Position numbers and translations under genes: made by a program. The notes under the pieces were generated by a model. It ran no database searches and was not told the DNA's origin. It saw nothing but the letters and a program-made list of their open reading frames with translations. From Candidatus Methanoplasma sp. (GTDB lineage: Archaea > Thermoplasmatota > Thermoplasmata > Methanomassiliicoccales > Methanomethylophilaceae), in contig JAITQH010000121.1 in the NCBI GenBank assembly GCA_031288985.1, positions 1-12,335 on the forward strand: DNA of 12,335 nucleotides, in the 5' to 3' direction. Of the stretch, positions 1 through 6,852 are shown one piece after another. Within the stretch, counting starts at the first letter, position 1. Every line of letters begins with the position of its first letter.

Positions 1-1
1 G

Positions 2-349
2 ATGGACGAGCTTCTGGCGCTGTCCTTCGACGAGGTGCTGGGGCTTCTGCCCTCCCGGGCCAGGAGGACATACCTCCGCGGCCTGAACTACGAACAGCAG
101 CTTCTCTTCGACAAGCTGAAGTCTGCGGAGGGACCGGTAAGGACCCACCGCAGGGACATACCAATAATACCGCAGTTCGTTGGAAAGACTGTAAGCGTGT
201 ACAACGGAAAAGAATTCAAGGACGTCGAGATCAGAGCGGAGATGATAGGGCACTTCATCGGCGAGTTCATACTCACCAGAAGGGCGCCTCAGCACTCCGG
301 ACCCGGTGTGGGTGCGACGAGATCCTCGAAGTTCATGCCGCTCAAGTGA
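2..349 (+). CDS. rpsS: 30S ribosomal protein S19 (uS19), 5' partial
   Basis: Small-subunit head protein that contacts 16S rRNA near the decoding and A-site region. The visible 115 residues carry the S19 core: a basic RTHRRD stretch (about residues 48-53), VYNGKEF (67-73), EMIGHFIGEF (80-89) and the C-terminal GVGATRSSKFMPLK. The ATG at base 2 lies inside a segment that aligns, from family knowledge, with the internal LEEL..LLP region of archaeal S19, which is usually about 130-150 residues, so the true start is probably left of the window and the ATG an internal methionine. It ends in TGA, ten bases before L22. The archaeal operon normally has L2 upstream. Identity is certain; only the start is missing. 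Confidence 0.95.
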   Translation: MDELLALSFDEVLGLLPSRARRTYLRGLNYEQQLLFDKLKSAEGPVRTHRRDIPIIPQFVGKTVSVYNGKEFKDVEIRAEMIGHFIGEFILTRRAPQHSGPGVGATRSSKFMPLK

Positions 350-359
350 GGTGTCTGGA

Positions 360-812
360 ATGATAAACAAAGGTTACACAACTGTATCGGACCCCGACAT
401 ATCCGCAAAAGCGCGTGCAAAAGATCAACCCGTGTCCCCGAAGTTCGCCCGCGAGGTCGCCGGACTCATACGCGGAATGAAAGTGGACAACGCCATCGCC
501 GCCCTGGAGGACGTCATCGCGTTGGAGAGGCCCGTCCCTCTGAAGAGGTACAACAAGCGCGTCTCCCACAAGAAAGGCGTCGGACCCGGAAGATATCCGG
601 TCAAGGCGTCCAAAGCGATCCTCGGAGTCGTAAGATCCGCCGTGTCGAACGCCGAGTTCAAAGGACTCGACTCGTCCAACATGGCGATATCCACCATAAC
701 GATTGCGAGGGGCCAGACCATCCCCGGCCACATGCCGAGGGCGCAGGGCCGCGCAACGCAATGGAACCAAGAGACGGCCAACATCGAAGTGATAATAGAG
801 GAGGTCGAGTGA
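360..812 (+). CDS. rplV: 50S ribosomal protein L22 (uL22)
   Basis: Large-subunit protein that lines the peptide exit tunnel with an extended beta hairpin. The 150-residue length fits archaeal/eukaryotic L22 (L17e type), longer than the bacterial form. Family signatures include GRYPVKASKAIL (about residues 78-89), NAEFKGLD (96-103) and the tunnel hairpin region with GHMPRAQGRA (about 124-133). The frame is open further upstream to about base 306, but the ATG at 360 is preferred because AGGTG at 349-353 sits six bases before it and the protein then begins at the usual archaeal position. The C-terminus IIEEVE also encodes the ribosome binding site of S3, which starts two bases after the stop. 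Confidence 0.97.
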   Translation: MINKGYTTVSDPDISAKARAKDQPVSPKFAREVAGLIRGMKVDNAIAALEDVIALERPVPLKRYNKRVSHKKGVGPGRYPVKASKAILGVVRSAVSNAEFKGLDSSNMAISTITIARGQTIPGHMPRAQGRATQWNQETANIEVIIEEVE

Positions 813-813
813 A

Positions 814-1494
814 ATGGCATCAGAAAGGAAATTCGTTGCCGAGAACGTCCGCAGGGTCCTCCTCAAGGAGTACCTCAAAAAGGAGGTCAGCCGCGCCGGC
901 TTCGGCGGGCTTGACGTCCAGAGGACTCCCATGGGCACGCGCGTCGTGCTCACCACGGAGAGGCCCGGACTCGTCATCGGCAGGAGAGGTCAGACCATAA
1001 AGAATCTGACTCAGGTGATCGAGGACAGATTCGGCTTCGAGAACCCTCAGATCGAGGTGCTCGAAGTGGAGAACGCAAGCCTCAACGCCCAGATAATGGC
1101 GGAGAAGCTCGCATTCTCGCTGGAAAGGGGATGGCACTTCCGCAGGGCGGGCCACTCCACCGTGCGCAGGGTCATGGAGGCCGGCGCCCGCGGCTGCCAC
1201 GTCATCGTGGCGGGAAAGCTGACGGGGCAGAGGCACAGGACAGAGAAGTTCAAGGACGGCTACATCAAGTTCTGCGGCGAACCCAAGATCGATTTCATCG
1301 ACCACGGATACGCCGTCGCGAAACTGAAGATGGGAGTCATCGGAGTCACGGTCGAGATAATGAGGCCTGACGCGAGGCTTCCGGCGGACACAGTCGTCGT
1401 CAGCAAGACCGAGGCGGCCGAGAAGCACCCCGAGCTCTTCGGCGAGGCCCCCAAGGCGGCGGCCGTCCCTGCGATCGAAGAGGAGGCGCAGTGA
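814..1494 (+). CDS. rpsC: 30S ribosomal protein S3 (uS3)
   Basis: Small-subunit protein at the mRNA entry channel. The 226-residue product has an N-terminal KH type 2 domain with the GRRG loop at residues 56-59 (within VIGRRGQTIKNL) and a C-terminal S3 domain with GARGCHVIVAGKL and KFKDGYIKFCGEP segments typical of archaeal S3. The last 20 or so residues are Ala/Glu-rich and probably disordered. The ATG at 814 follows GGAGGTC at 800-806, a strong ribosome binding site inside the end of L22. It sits one base after the L22 TGA and one base before L29, so the three genes are almost certainly co-translated. Confidence 0.98.
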   Translation: MASERKFVAENVRRVLLKEYLKKEVSRAGFGGLDVQRTPMGTRVVLTTERPGLVIGRRGQTIKNLTQVIEDRFGFENPQIEVLEVENASLNAQIMAEKLAFSLERGWHFRRAGHSTVRRVMEAGARGCHVIVAGKLTGQRHRTEKFKDGYIKFCGEPKIDFIDHGYAVAKLKMGVIGVTVEIMRPDARLPADTVVVSKTEAAEKHPELFGEAPKAAAVPAIEEEAQ

Positions 1495-1495
1495 A

Positions 1496-1699
1496 ATGGC
1501 ATCCCTCAGAACCGCAGAGATAAGGGATATGAGCGGCGAGGAGCGCAACGAGAAGCTCAAAGAGCTTCGCAATGAGCTCATGCACGAGAGAGGCGTGTCC
1601 GCTATGGGAGGCGCGCCCTCCAATCCCGGTATGATCCGTGCTCTCAGAACGAACATCGCACGCATTCTGACAGTCCAGAAGGAGGAGGAAGAACTCTGA
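1496..1699 (+). CDS. rpmC: 50S ribosomal protein L29 (uL29)
   Basis: Small helical-hairpin protein of the large subunit near the exit tunnel, part of the docking site for nascent-chain factors. The 67 residues have the family pattern: an Arg/Glu-rich first helix, the central KELRNELMHERG, a Gly/Pro turn with PSNPG, then IRALRTNIARILTVQKEE. An AGGAGG at 1481-1486 inside the end of S3 is nine bases before the ATG. The stop TGA shares its final A with the ATG of the next gene (TGATG), a coupling junction. The short length is normal for this family. Confidence 0.96.
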   Translation: MASLRTAEIRDMSGEERNEKLKELRNELMHERGVSAMGGAPSNPGMIRALRTNIARILTVQKEEEEL

Positions 1700-1998
1700 T
1701 GGCAGACATCTGTCCGGTATGCGGATTGCCCAAGGAACTCTGCATGTGCGAGGAGATCGCACGTGAGCAACAGAGCGTACGGATAACCGTCGACAGCCGC
1801 AGATACGGAAAAATGGTCACTGTGATCGACGGCATTGACGAGAACGACATCGACATCAACGACCTGGCCAAACAACTGAAGAACAAATGCGCCGCCGGCG
1901 GAACATGCAAGGACGGACGCATAGAGCTTCAGGGCGACCATAAGAAAAAAGTGAAGGTCGTATTGGAAGAGATGGGATTCCGCACCGAAGTAAGGTAA
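1699..1998 (+). CDS. Translation initiation factor aIF1 (SUI1/eIF1 family)
   Basis: Initiation factor that binds the 30S P-site region and enforces correct start-codon selection. The 99-residue product has a SUI1 fold from about residue 24 to the end, with the characteristic GGTCKDGRIELQGDH segment (about 67-81) and a C-terminal VVLEEMGF. The N-terminus carries four cysteines, C5, C8, C15 and C17 (CPVC...CMC), a pattern found in archaeal aIF1 that could bind a metal. The start ATG overlaps the L29 stop and is preceded by GGAGGAA at 1684-1690. Its position between L29 and the RNase P subunit gene is the usual euryarchaeal arrangement. Bacterial homologues are called YciH. Confidence 0.95.
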   Translation: MADICPVCGLPKELCMCEEIAREQQSVRITVDSRRYGKMVTVIDGIDENDIDINDLAKQLKNKCAAGGTCKDGRIELQGDHKKKVKVVLEEMGFRTEVR

Positions 1999-2002
1999 GA
2001 GA

Positions 2003-2257
2003 ATGAACAGAAGTGAATTCATGAGATCTGAACTGATTGGATTGGACGTGGTTGTGACGTCGGCGCCGTACTCGGATATTTCCGGGAAAGTAGTGGACGA
2101 GACCAAGAACACGTTCACAATCGAATCTGCCGGGACCGAAAGAATGGTTCCCAAGTCGGGCAATGAGTTCAGATTCCCATACCAAGACAGATATATAGAC
2201 ATCAGAGGCGAAGAGATTCAACACCGACCAGAAGACAGAATAAAGAAGGTTAGGTGA
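2003..2257 (+). CDS. rnp1: Ribonuclease P protein component 1 (Rpp29/Pop4 family)
   Basis: Protein subunit of archaeal RNase P, which with RNase P RNA removes the 5' leader of pre-tRNA; in other archaea this subunit pairs with Rpp21. The 84-residue product is a compact Sm-like beta barrel with the diagnostic elements SELIGLDVVV (about residues 9-18), KVVDETKNTFTIE (29-41), a VPK segment (49-51) and the C-terminal RPEDRIKKVR. AAGGTA overlapping the aIF1 stop lies just before the ATG. The gene and its flanks are visibly richer in A and T than the neighbouring ribosomal protein genes. It lies between aIF1 and S17, as in many euryarchaeotes. Confidence 0.95.
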   Translation: MNRSEFMRSELIGLDVVVTSAPYSDISGKVVDETKNTFTIESAGTERMVPKSGNEFRFPYQDRYIDIRGEEIQHRPEDRIKKVR

Positions 2258-2264
2258 TTAAAAA

Positions 2265-2597
2265 ATGACAACAAAAGCTAGAAACATAGGATTGGACGTG
2301 CTCCCTCCCACTTCAGAGTGCAGCGACCCGAACTGCCCGTTCCACGGCAGTCTCTCGGTCAGGGGACAGGTAATAGACGGAATTGTTGCCACCGTCAAGA
2401 TGAACAAGACCGTCATCGTTGAGCGCAACTACATGAAATACCACAAAAAGTACGAAAGATACGAGAAGAGATCCAGCAGGTACGCGTCCCATGCGTCGCC
2501 GTGCCTCGGACTGAAGGCGGGAGACCGCGTCAGGATCGCCGAATGCAGGCCGATCTCCAAGACCGTGTCGTTCGTCGTCATCGAAAAGAAGGAGTGA
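2265..2597 (+). CDS. rpsQ: 30S ribosomal protein S17 (uS17)
   Basis: Primary 16S rRNA-binding protein with an OB-fold barrel. The 110 residues include the archaeal N-terminal extension with CSDPNCPFHG (C19, C24, H27), absent from bacterial S17, then the core VRGQVIDGIVATVKMNKTV, a basic YHKKYERYEKR loop and GDRVRIAECRPISKTVSFVV. The ATG at 2265 has AGGTGA (2252-2257) seven bases upstream, overlapping the stop of the RNase P gene. The last codons (KKE) together with the TGA form the ribosome binding site of L14. Confidence 0.97.
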   Translation: MTTKARNIGLDVLPPTSECSDPNCPFHGSLSVRGQVIDGIVATVKMNKTVIVERNYMKYHKKYERYEKRSSRYASHASPCLGLKAGDRVRIAECRPISKTVSFVVIEKKE

Positions 2598-2602
2598 GCA
2601 GT

Positions 2603-3001
2603 ATGAAGGGAATAGCCGGAAGGCAGATGAGAGGACTTCAGAACGGCTCTCGCCTCGACGTGATAGACAACACAGGCGCGAAGATCATAGAGATCATAAC
2701 TGTGCCCGGATACCACGGCGTGGCCCGCAGGGTCCCGTGCGCAGGCGTCGGAGACATAGTCATAGCGTCTGTGAAGAAAGGGACGCCCGCCATGAGGAGA
2801 CAGATCGTTCAGGCGGTCATCGTCCGTCAGAGGCGCCCCACCAGGCGCCCGGACGGCACCATGGTGTACTTCGAGGACAACGCCGCCGTCATCATTACCG
2901 AGACGGGAGAGACCAAAGGAACTGACATAAAAGGCCCGGTCGCCAAAGAGGCCGCCGAGAGGTGGCCCCGCATAGCGGCCACCGCAGGATCCATAGTATA
3001 A
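2603..3001 (+). CDS. rplN: 50S ribosomal protein L14 (uL14)
   Basis: Large-subunit protein at the subunit interface, forming bridges with the 30S subunit. The 132-residue product has the L14 beta-barrel core: GSRLDVIDNTGAK (about residues 15-27), VGDIVIASVKKGTP, VIVRQRRPTRRPDG and VYFEDNAAVII. The same frame is open upstream to about base 2501 inside S17, but the ATG at 2603 is chosen because GGAGTGA (2591-2597) lies five bases before it and the protein then begins where archaeal L14 proteins do. It ends in TAA, one of only four TAA stops here. Confidence 0.97.
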   Translation: MKGIAGRQMRGLQNGSRLDVIDNTGAKIIEIITVPGYHGVARRVPCAGVGDIVIASVKKGTPAMRRQIVQAVIVRQRRPTRRPDGTMVYFEDNAAVIITETGETKGTDIKGPVAKEAAERWPRIAATAGSIV

Positions 3002-3012
3002 AGGTGAATCGG

Positions 3013-3387
3013 ATGGCAAGCAGCAAAGCAAGGGTACAGAGGAAGGCGCAGGCCAACGCTCCCTCCCACGTCAAAAGAAAGGCATTGTCCGCACACCTCA
3101 GCCAAGACCTCCGCGATAAGTACGGGGTCCGCACGGCAAGGGTCTGCAAGGGAGACACCGTCGCGGTCCTTCGCGGCGACGAGGACATACGCGGCACCGA
3201 GGGGAAGGTCCTCGAGGTGTTCACCAAGACCGGAAGGGTCTCGGTGGAAGGCGTCACTGTGAACCAGGCGGACGGCACGGCCGTTGTGCGCCCGGTCCAC
3301 GCGTCCAACCTCATAATAACGAAACTGAACGCCGAGGACCCCTGGAGGGTCGACTCGCTTTCAAAGAACAAGGAGGCTAAACAATGA
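3013..3387 (+). CDS. rplX: 50S ribosomal protein L24 (uL24)
   Basis: Assembly-initiator protein of the large subunit that binds 23S rRNA near the exit tunnel. At 124 residues it matches archaeal L24, which has a basic N-terminal extension (here about residues 1-43) before a KOW domain (about 44-75, KGDTVAVLRGDEDIRGTEGKV). It ends with an archaeal-type tail of VHASNLIITKLN. The ATG at 3013 follows AGGTGA at 3002-3007 by five bases; an in-frame extension to about 2962 would overlap L14 and is not supported by a ribosome binding site. Its last four bases overlap the S4e start (ATGA). Confidence 0.96.
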   Translation: MASSKARVQRKAQANAPSHVKRKALSAHLSQDLRDKYGVRTARVCKGDTVAVLRGDEDIRGTEGKVLEVFTKTGRVSVEGVTVNQADGTAVVRPVHASNLIITKLNAEDPWRVDSLSKNKEAKQ

Positions 3388-4091
3388 GCGACCACATGAA
3401 GAGGCTCAATGCTCCGAGGACCTGGCCCATAAAGAGGAAGCTCGCGGTATGGGTGACGAAACAGTCGCCCGGCGCGCACTCCCTCGAGAGCAGCCTTCCG
3501 GCTGTCGTAGTGCTCAGGGATCTCATCGGGGCCTGCGACACGGCCAAAGAGGCCAAGAGGATCATAGGAAACCGTGAGCTTATCGTTGACGGCAAACCCG
3601 TGAAGAACCCCAAGGCCCCCATAGGGGTCATGGACACGATCTCCATACCGAAGACCGGACAGAACTTCCGTCTTCTGCTCACCGACAAGGGCAAACTCGC
3701 CGCCGTCGGAATCGAGGCGGACGAGGCGGGCTGGAAACTGGCCAGGGTCGAGGGCAAGACCATCGTCAAGGGCGGAAAGATACAGCTCAACCTGTCCGGC
3801 GGAAGGAACATACTTCTGGACAAGAACGACCACAAGTCGGGAGACACCCTCAAGATCGGCGTCATCGACCAGAACGTTCTGGACAGCTACGCCCTGAAAG
3901 AGGGCGCATACGCGCTCATCATCCACGGCTCGCTTGCGGGGAAGATCCTCAGGGTCACCGAAAAGGTGCAGAGGAGCGGCTCCGCAGACAACACCGTCAA
4001 GTTCGAGGGAGGCGCGGAGACCGTTCAGAGGAACGTGTTCATCGTCGGCTCGGCGAAGCCCGAGATAAAGATCCCGGAGGCGCCTGAATGA
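3384..4091 (+). CDS. 30S ribosomal protein S4e (eS4)
   Basis: Archaeal/eukaryotic small-subunit protein with no bacterial homologue. The 235 residues show the family architecture: an N-terminal S4e segment with HMKRLNAPRTWPI (about residues 4-16), an S4-type RNA-binding domain (about 42-90, with RIIGNRELIVDGKPVKNPK), a central S4e domain and a C-terminal KOW-like domain (about 172-200). The ATG overlaps the L24 stop by four bases and has AGGAGG (3371-3376) seven bases upstream. The stop overlaps L5 in the same ATGA way, so L24, S4e and L5 are tightly coupled. Its presence is one of the clearest signs that the host is archaeal. Confidence 0.97.
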   Translation: MSDHMKRLNAPRTWPIKRKLAVWVTKQSPGAHSLESSLPAVVVLRDLIGACDTAKEAKRIIGNRELIVDGKPVKNPKAPIGVMDTISIPKTGQNFRLLLTDKGKLAAVGIEADEAGWKLARVEGKTIVKGGKIQLNLSGGRNILLDKNDHKSGDTLKIGVIDQNVLDSYALKEGAYALIIHGSLAGKILRVTEKVQRSGSADNTVKFEGGAETVQRNVFIVGSAKPEIKIPEAPE

Positions 4092-4597
4092 GCGGCCCCA
4101 GAGACATATATGTGGAGAAGGTCACCGTCAACATCGGCGTCGGCGAGGCCGGAGAGAGGCTCGTCAAGGCCCAGAAGGTATTGGAGATGGTCACCGGGCA
4201 GAAGTCCGTTCAGACGATATCCAAGACCGTCAACAGGGATCTTGGCATCAGGGTCGGCATGCCGCTCGGATGCAAGGTCACCCTGAGGGGAGACGTCGCC
4301 GAGAACTTCCTCGGAAGGGCGCTGTCGATCAGAGAGAGAAAGGTGTACGCCTACTCCTTCGACAAGGAAGGAAACATGTCGTTCGGAATCTCCGACTATA
4401 CCGACTTCGAGGGCATGAAATTCGACCCCGGCATCGGGATATTCGGGATGGACGTCAGCGTCGTTCTCAGAAGGACCGGTAACAGGATCACCCAAAGGGC
4501 TCTTCTGAAAAGGAAGATACCAAAGAGCCACCGCGTAGACCGCGGGGAGGCGATTCAGTACATGAAAGACAACTATGAAGTAGAGGTGGTCGAGTGA
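4088..4597 (+). CDS. rplE: 50S ribosomal protein L5 (uL5)
   Basis: 5S rRNA-binding protein of the central protuberance that also contacts P-site tRNA. The 169-residue length is typical of archaeal L5 (L11e type). Signatures include KVTVNIGVGEAGERLVKA (about residues 11-28), GIRVGMPLGCKVTLRG (about 53-68) and DPGIGIFGMDVSVVLRR (about 113-129). The start ATG overlaps the S4e stop and has GGAGG (4076-4080) seven bases upstream. Its own stop overlaps the GTG start of S14 (GTGA). Confidence 0.97.
   Translation: MSGPRDIYVEKVTVNIGVGEAGERLVKAQKVLEMVTGQKSVQTISKTVNRDLGIRVGMPLGCKVTLRGDVAENFLGRALSIRERKVYAYSFDKEGNMSFGISDYTDFEGMKFDPGIGIFGMDVSVVLRRTGNRITQRALLKRKIPKSHRVDRGEAIQYMKDNYEVEVVE
4583..4589 (+). 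promoter_or_regulatory. Ribosome binding site for the GTG start of rpsN
   Basis: GAGGTGG lies within the last codons of rplE, four bases before GTG 4594. It supports the non-ATG start of the 48-codon S14 gene. Confidence 0.75.
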
Positions 4598-4740
4598 AGC
4601 CCAAGAAACAGTTCGGAAGAACCGTGGGATGCACCCGTTGCGGACGCAGGAGAGGCATCATCAGAAGGTATGGCATGCATCTCTGTCGCCAGTGCTTCAG
4701 GGACATGGCCCCTGAGCTGGGGTTCAAGAAGTATTCGTGA
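4594..4740 (+). CDS. rpsN: 30S ribosomal protein S14, zinc-binding short form (uS14)
   Basis: Small-subunit head protein near S3, S10 and S19. I read this by hand: GTG at 4594 opens a 48-codon frame ending in TGA at 4738-4740. The product begins MKPKKQFGRTVGCTRCGR and has four cysteines, C13, C16, C31 and C34, in two CxxC pairs as expected for the zinc-ribbon form of S14. The C-terminal ELGFKKYS is typical of archaeal S14. The GTG overlaps the L5 stop by four bases and GAGGTGG at 4583-4589 lies four bases upstream. It sits between L5 and S8, its standard place. Short length plus a GTG start make it easy to miss. Confidence 0.96.
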   Translation: MKPKKQFGRTVGCTRCGRRRGIIRRYGMHLCRQCFRDMAPELGFKKYS

Positions 4741-4751
4741 GGTGACAAGAA

Positions 4752-5141
4752 ATGCAGAGCGATCCACTCAACGACGCAATGTGCGTCATAAAGAATGCAG
4801 CCTCCAACGGAAAGAGCGAATGCGTAATCCAACCGTCCTCAAAACTCATCGGCCGCGTGCTGAAGGTTATGCAGGACCACGGCTACATATATCAGTTCGA
4901 GTACGTGGAGGACGGAAAAGCGGGACAGTTCCGCGTGGCCCTCAAAGGCGCCATAAACAACTGCGGCGTGATCAAACCGAGGTATTCGGTGAAGGCCAAT
5001 GAGATCGAGAAGTTCGAAGCGAGGTTCCTCCCCGCCCAGGACTTCGGCGTGCTCATACTCACCACGACCTCCGGAGTGATGACCCAAGATGTCGCCAAAG
5101 AACTCGGCATCGGGGGCAAGCTGTTAGCGTACGTATATTGA
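4752..5141 (+). CDS. rpsH: 30S ribosomal protein S8 (uS8)
   Basis: Central-domain 16S rRNA-binding protein. The 129-residue product matches archaeal S8: DPLNDAMCVIKNA near the N-terminus, a first alpha/beta domain with SSKLIGRVLKVMQDHGYI, and a C-terminal domain with SVKANEIEKFEARFLPA and TTTSGVMTQDVAKELGIGGKLLAYVY. AGGTGA at 4740-4745 lies six bases before the ATG, overlapping the S14 stop. In bacteria S8 is the autoregulator of the spc operon; whether it does so here cannot be told from this sequence, and I saw no obvious S8-binding-site mimic in the short gaps. Confidence 0.97.
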   Translation: MQSDPLNDAMCVIKNAASNGKSECVIQPSSKLIGRVLKVMQDHGYIYQFEYVEDGKAGQFRVALKGAINNCGVIKPRYSVKANEIEKFEARFLPAQDFGVLILTTTSGVMTQDVAKELGIGGKLLAYVY

Positions 5142-5150
5142 GGAATCAAG

Positions 5151-5702
5151 ATGACAATAGCAGGGAAAATCGAAAGCACCATCGCCATCCCCGGTGGGGT
5201 GACCGTCACAATGAAGGACGGCGCCGTTACGGTCAAAGGACCAAGGGGTGAATTGAGCAGAAACTTCGCGCACCCTCGCGTCAATATTGCCATCGCGGAA
5301 GGAGAGGTAACCGTCAGCAGCGAGTACCCGAGAATATCGGAGAAAGCGATGGTGGGGACCTATGTCGCGCATGTCAACAACATGATAAAAGGCGTGACCG
5401 TGGGATTCACTTACAATCTCAAAGTAGTGTTCTCTCACTTCCCGATGAAAGTCACGGTGAAGGATAAACGTGTGGAGATCAACAACTACATGGGAGGCCA
5501 CGCGCCCCGTTACGCCAACATCGTCGGGTCGTGCAAGGTGAAGGTCACCGGCACGGACGTGGCGGTCGAAGGCAACAGCATCGAGGAGTGCGGACAGACC
5601 GCGGCCAACCTTGAGAAAGCAACATCCAGGGGAGGATTCGACAAGAGAACCTTCCAGGACGGAATATACATCGTCCAGAAATCACACAAGGTGAGAGAAT
5701 GA
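5151..5702 (+). CDS. rplF: 50S ribosomal protein L6 (uL6)
   Basis: Large-subunit protein near the GTPase-associated centre and the sarcin-ricin loop. The 183-residue length is usual for archaeal L6 (L9e type). Two related L6 domains are visible: residues about 1-85 starting with IAIPGGVTVTMKDGAVTVKGPRGEL, and about 86-183 containing VFSHFPMKVTVKDKRVEINNYMGG. The C-terminus carries DKRTFQDGIYIVQKSHKVRE. It starts nine bases after the S8 stop behind a GAGGA, and its stop overlaps the L32e start (ATGA). Confidence 0.97.
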   Translation: MTIAGKIESTIAIPGGVTVTMKDGAVTVKGPRGELSRNFAHPRVNIAIAEGEVTVSSEYPRISEKAMVGTYVAHVNNMIKGVTVGFTYNLKVVFSHFPMKVTVKDKRVEINNYMGGHAPRYANIVGSCKVKVTGTDVAVEGNSIEECGQTAANLEKATSRGGFDKRTFQDGIYIVQKSHKVRE

Positions 5703-6388
5703 GCATCAAGGCACTTACAGATCTGCAGGGTCTGAAAGAAAGTAACGTAGCCGAACTGGAACAGATCGGCATAACCTCGGTGTCCGAGCTCAGGGACGCC
5801 CTGAACGACCCGGCCAAGGTCAAAGAGATGATAAAGGGCCTGTCGGGCGTCGGACCGAAGACGGTCGAGAACTGGAAGACAAGCCTGTCCGAGACCGAGG
5901 CGAAGTCCGAACCCAAGACCAAGCCCGAGGCAAAGGTCGAGATAGAGGAAGACGCCGAGATCTCCGAGGGGGTCGAGGGCTACCGTGTGAAGATCAAACC
6001 GGAGATCAGCGGCGAGACCGCCGACGCACTCGCAAAGAGAGCGATCATCTCCGGGAACAGACCTGCCTTCAAGAGGCAGGAATGGTTCAGATACTCCAAA
6101 CTCGGAGACAAATGGAGGAAGCCGAAAGGAATACACTCCAAAATGAAGAGACAGCTGAAGAGGCGCACCCCTATGGTCGACATAGGATACGGCGGCCCCG
6201 CCGCCGTAAGAGGGCTGCACCCTTCGGGATTCCGCGAGGTCATCGTGCACAACCCTGACGCGCTTGAGGCGATAGACCCCAAGGTGCAGGCAGTGCGCAT
6301 CGGAAGGACCGTCGGATTCAAGAAGAGGACGGAGATCGAGAAGAGGGCGGCCGAACTCGGCATAAGGGTCCTCAACAGGATGGTGTGA
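5699..6388 (+). CDS. 50S ribosomal protein L32e (eL32) with N-terminal helix-hairpin-helix extension
   Basis: Archaeal/eukaryotic large-subunit protein. The 229-residue product is much longer than the roughly 130-residue L32e core, which occupies about residues 118-229 (RPAFKRQEWFRYSKL, KPKGIHSKMKRQLKRR, GFREVIVHNPDAL). The first 62 or so residues form a helix-hairpin-helix-like domain with GLSGVGPKT at 47-55, joined to the core by a Lys/Glu/Pro-rich linker (about 63-100). Similar N-terminal extensions are known in some euryarchaeal L32e proteins, haloarchaeal ones for example. The ATG overlaps the L6 stop, with AAGGTGA at 5688-5694 four bases upstream, so the extension is in the translated product and not an annotation artefact. 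Confidence 0.96.
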   Translation: MSIKALTDLQGLKESNVAELEQIGITSVSELRDALNDPAKVKEMIKGLSGVGPKTVENWKTSLSETEAKSEPKTKPEAKVEIEEDAEISEGVEGYRVKIKPEISGETADALAKRAIISGNRPAFKRQEWFRYSKLGDKWRKPKGIHSKMKRQLKRRTPMVDIGYGGPAAVRGLHPSGFREVIVHNPDALEAIDPKVQAVRIGRTVGFKKRTEIEKRAAELGIRVLNRMV

Positions 6389-6390
6389 CC

Positions 6391-6852
6391 ATGTCCGATC
6401 TGAGAAACCAGAGAAGGATGGCCGCCGAGATACTGAAATGCGGCCGGAACAGGGTCTGGATAGACCCCGACAAGATGGAAGACGTGGAGGAGTGCATAAC
6501 GCGCTCCGACATCCGCACCGCCATCGGCTCCGACCTCATAAAGGCGAAGGCGAAGAACGGCACATCGAAAGGAAGGATAAGACATGCGGCCGGGCAGAAG
6601 GCCAGCGGCAAGAGGAAAGGGCCCGGAAGCAGGAAGGGAACGGCAAATGCCCGCGTCCCCGAGAAGAGGAGATGGATCGCGACGATCCGTCCGATACGCG
6701 ACGAGCTCAAAACGCTCAGGGCGGACGGAAAGATCACTCCGTCGGTCTATAGGCTGTACTACAGGAGAGCCAAGGGAGGAGTTTACAAGTCCCGCAGGAA
6801 CCTGAAGCAGCACATGGTCGCCGCGGGCCACCTTAAAGAGGAGGAGATCTGA
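6391..6852 (+). CDS. 50S ribosomal protein L19e (eL19)
   Basis: Archaeal/eukaryotic large-subunit protein made of long basic helices; in eukaryotes it helps form a bridge to the small subunit. The 153-residue product begins MSDLRNQRRMAAEILKCG, with RVWIDP about ten residues later, both diagnostic. A basic central region (KASGKRKGPGSRKG, about residues 69-82) and a helical C-terminus with YRLYYRRAKGGVYKS follow. I chose ATG 6391 because it gives the family's usual N-terminus. A GTG at 6385 would add two residues and overlap the L32e stop in the GTGA manner seen for S14, so it remains possible. The stop overlaps the L18 start (TGATG). Confidence 0.95.
   Translation: MSDLRNQRRMAAEILKCGRNRVWIDPDKMEDVEECITRSDIRTAIGSDLIKAKAKNGTSKGRIRHAAGQKASGKRKGPGSRKGTANARVPEKRRWIATIRPIRDELKTLRADGKITPSVYRLYYRRAKGGVYKSRRNLKQHMVAAGHLKEEEI

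Noticed and set aside
306..359. Upstream in-frame extension of L22 to an earlier ATG
   Set aside because: It would overlap S19 by over 40 bases, has no ribosome binding site, and gives an N-terminus unlike L22.
820..2202. Long open frame of 460 codons on the minus strand opposite S3 to Rpp29
   Set aside because: It is the shadow of well-supported + strand genes in GC-rich codon-biased DNA; its translation is low complexity and resembles no family I know.
2895..3926. 343-codon minus-strand open frame opposite L14, L24 and S4e
   Set aside because: All three opposite genes are firmly identified by family motifs; no recognisable domain appears in the antisense product.
6191..6205. GGCGGC-CCC-GCCGCC inverted repeat inside L32e, as a possible terminator
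   Set aside because: It lies mid-gene, encodes the GGPAA stretch of L32e, and has no following T-run; best explained by codon composition.
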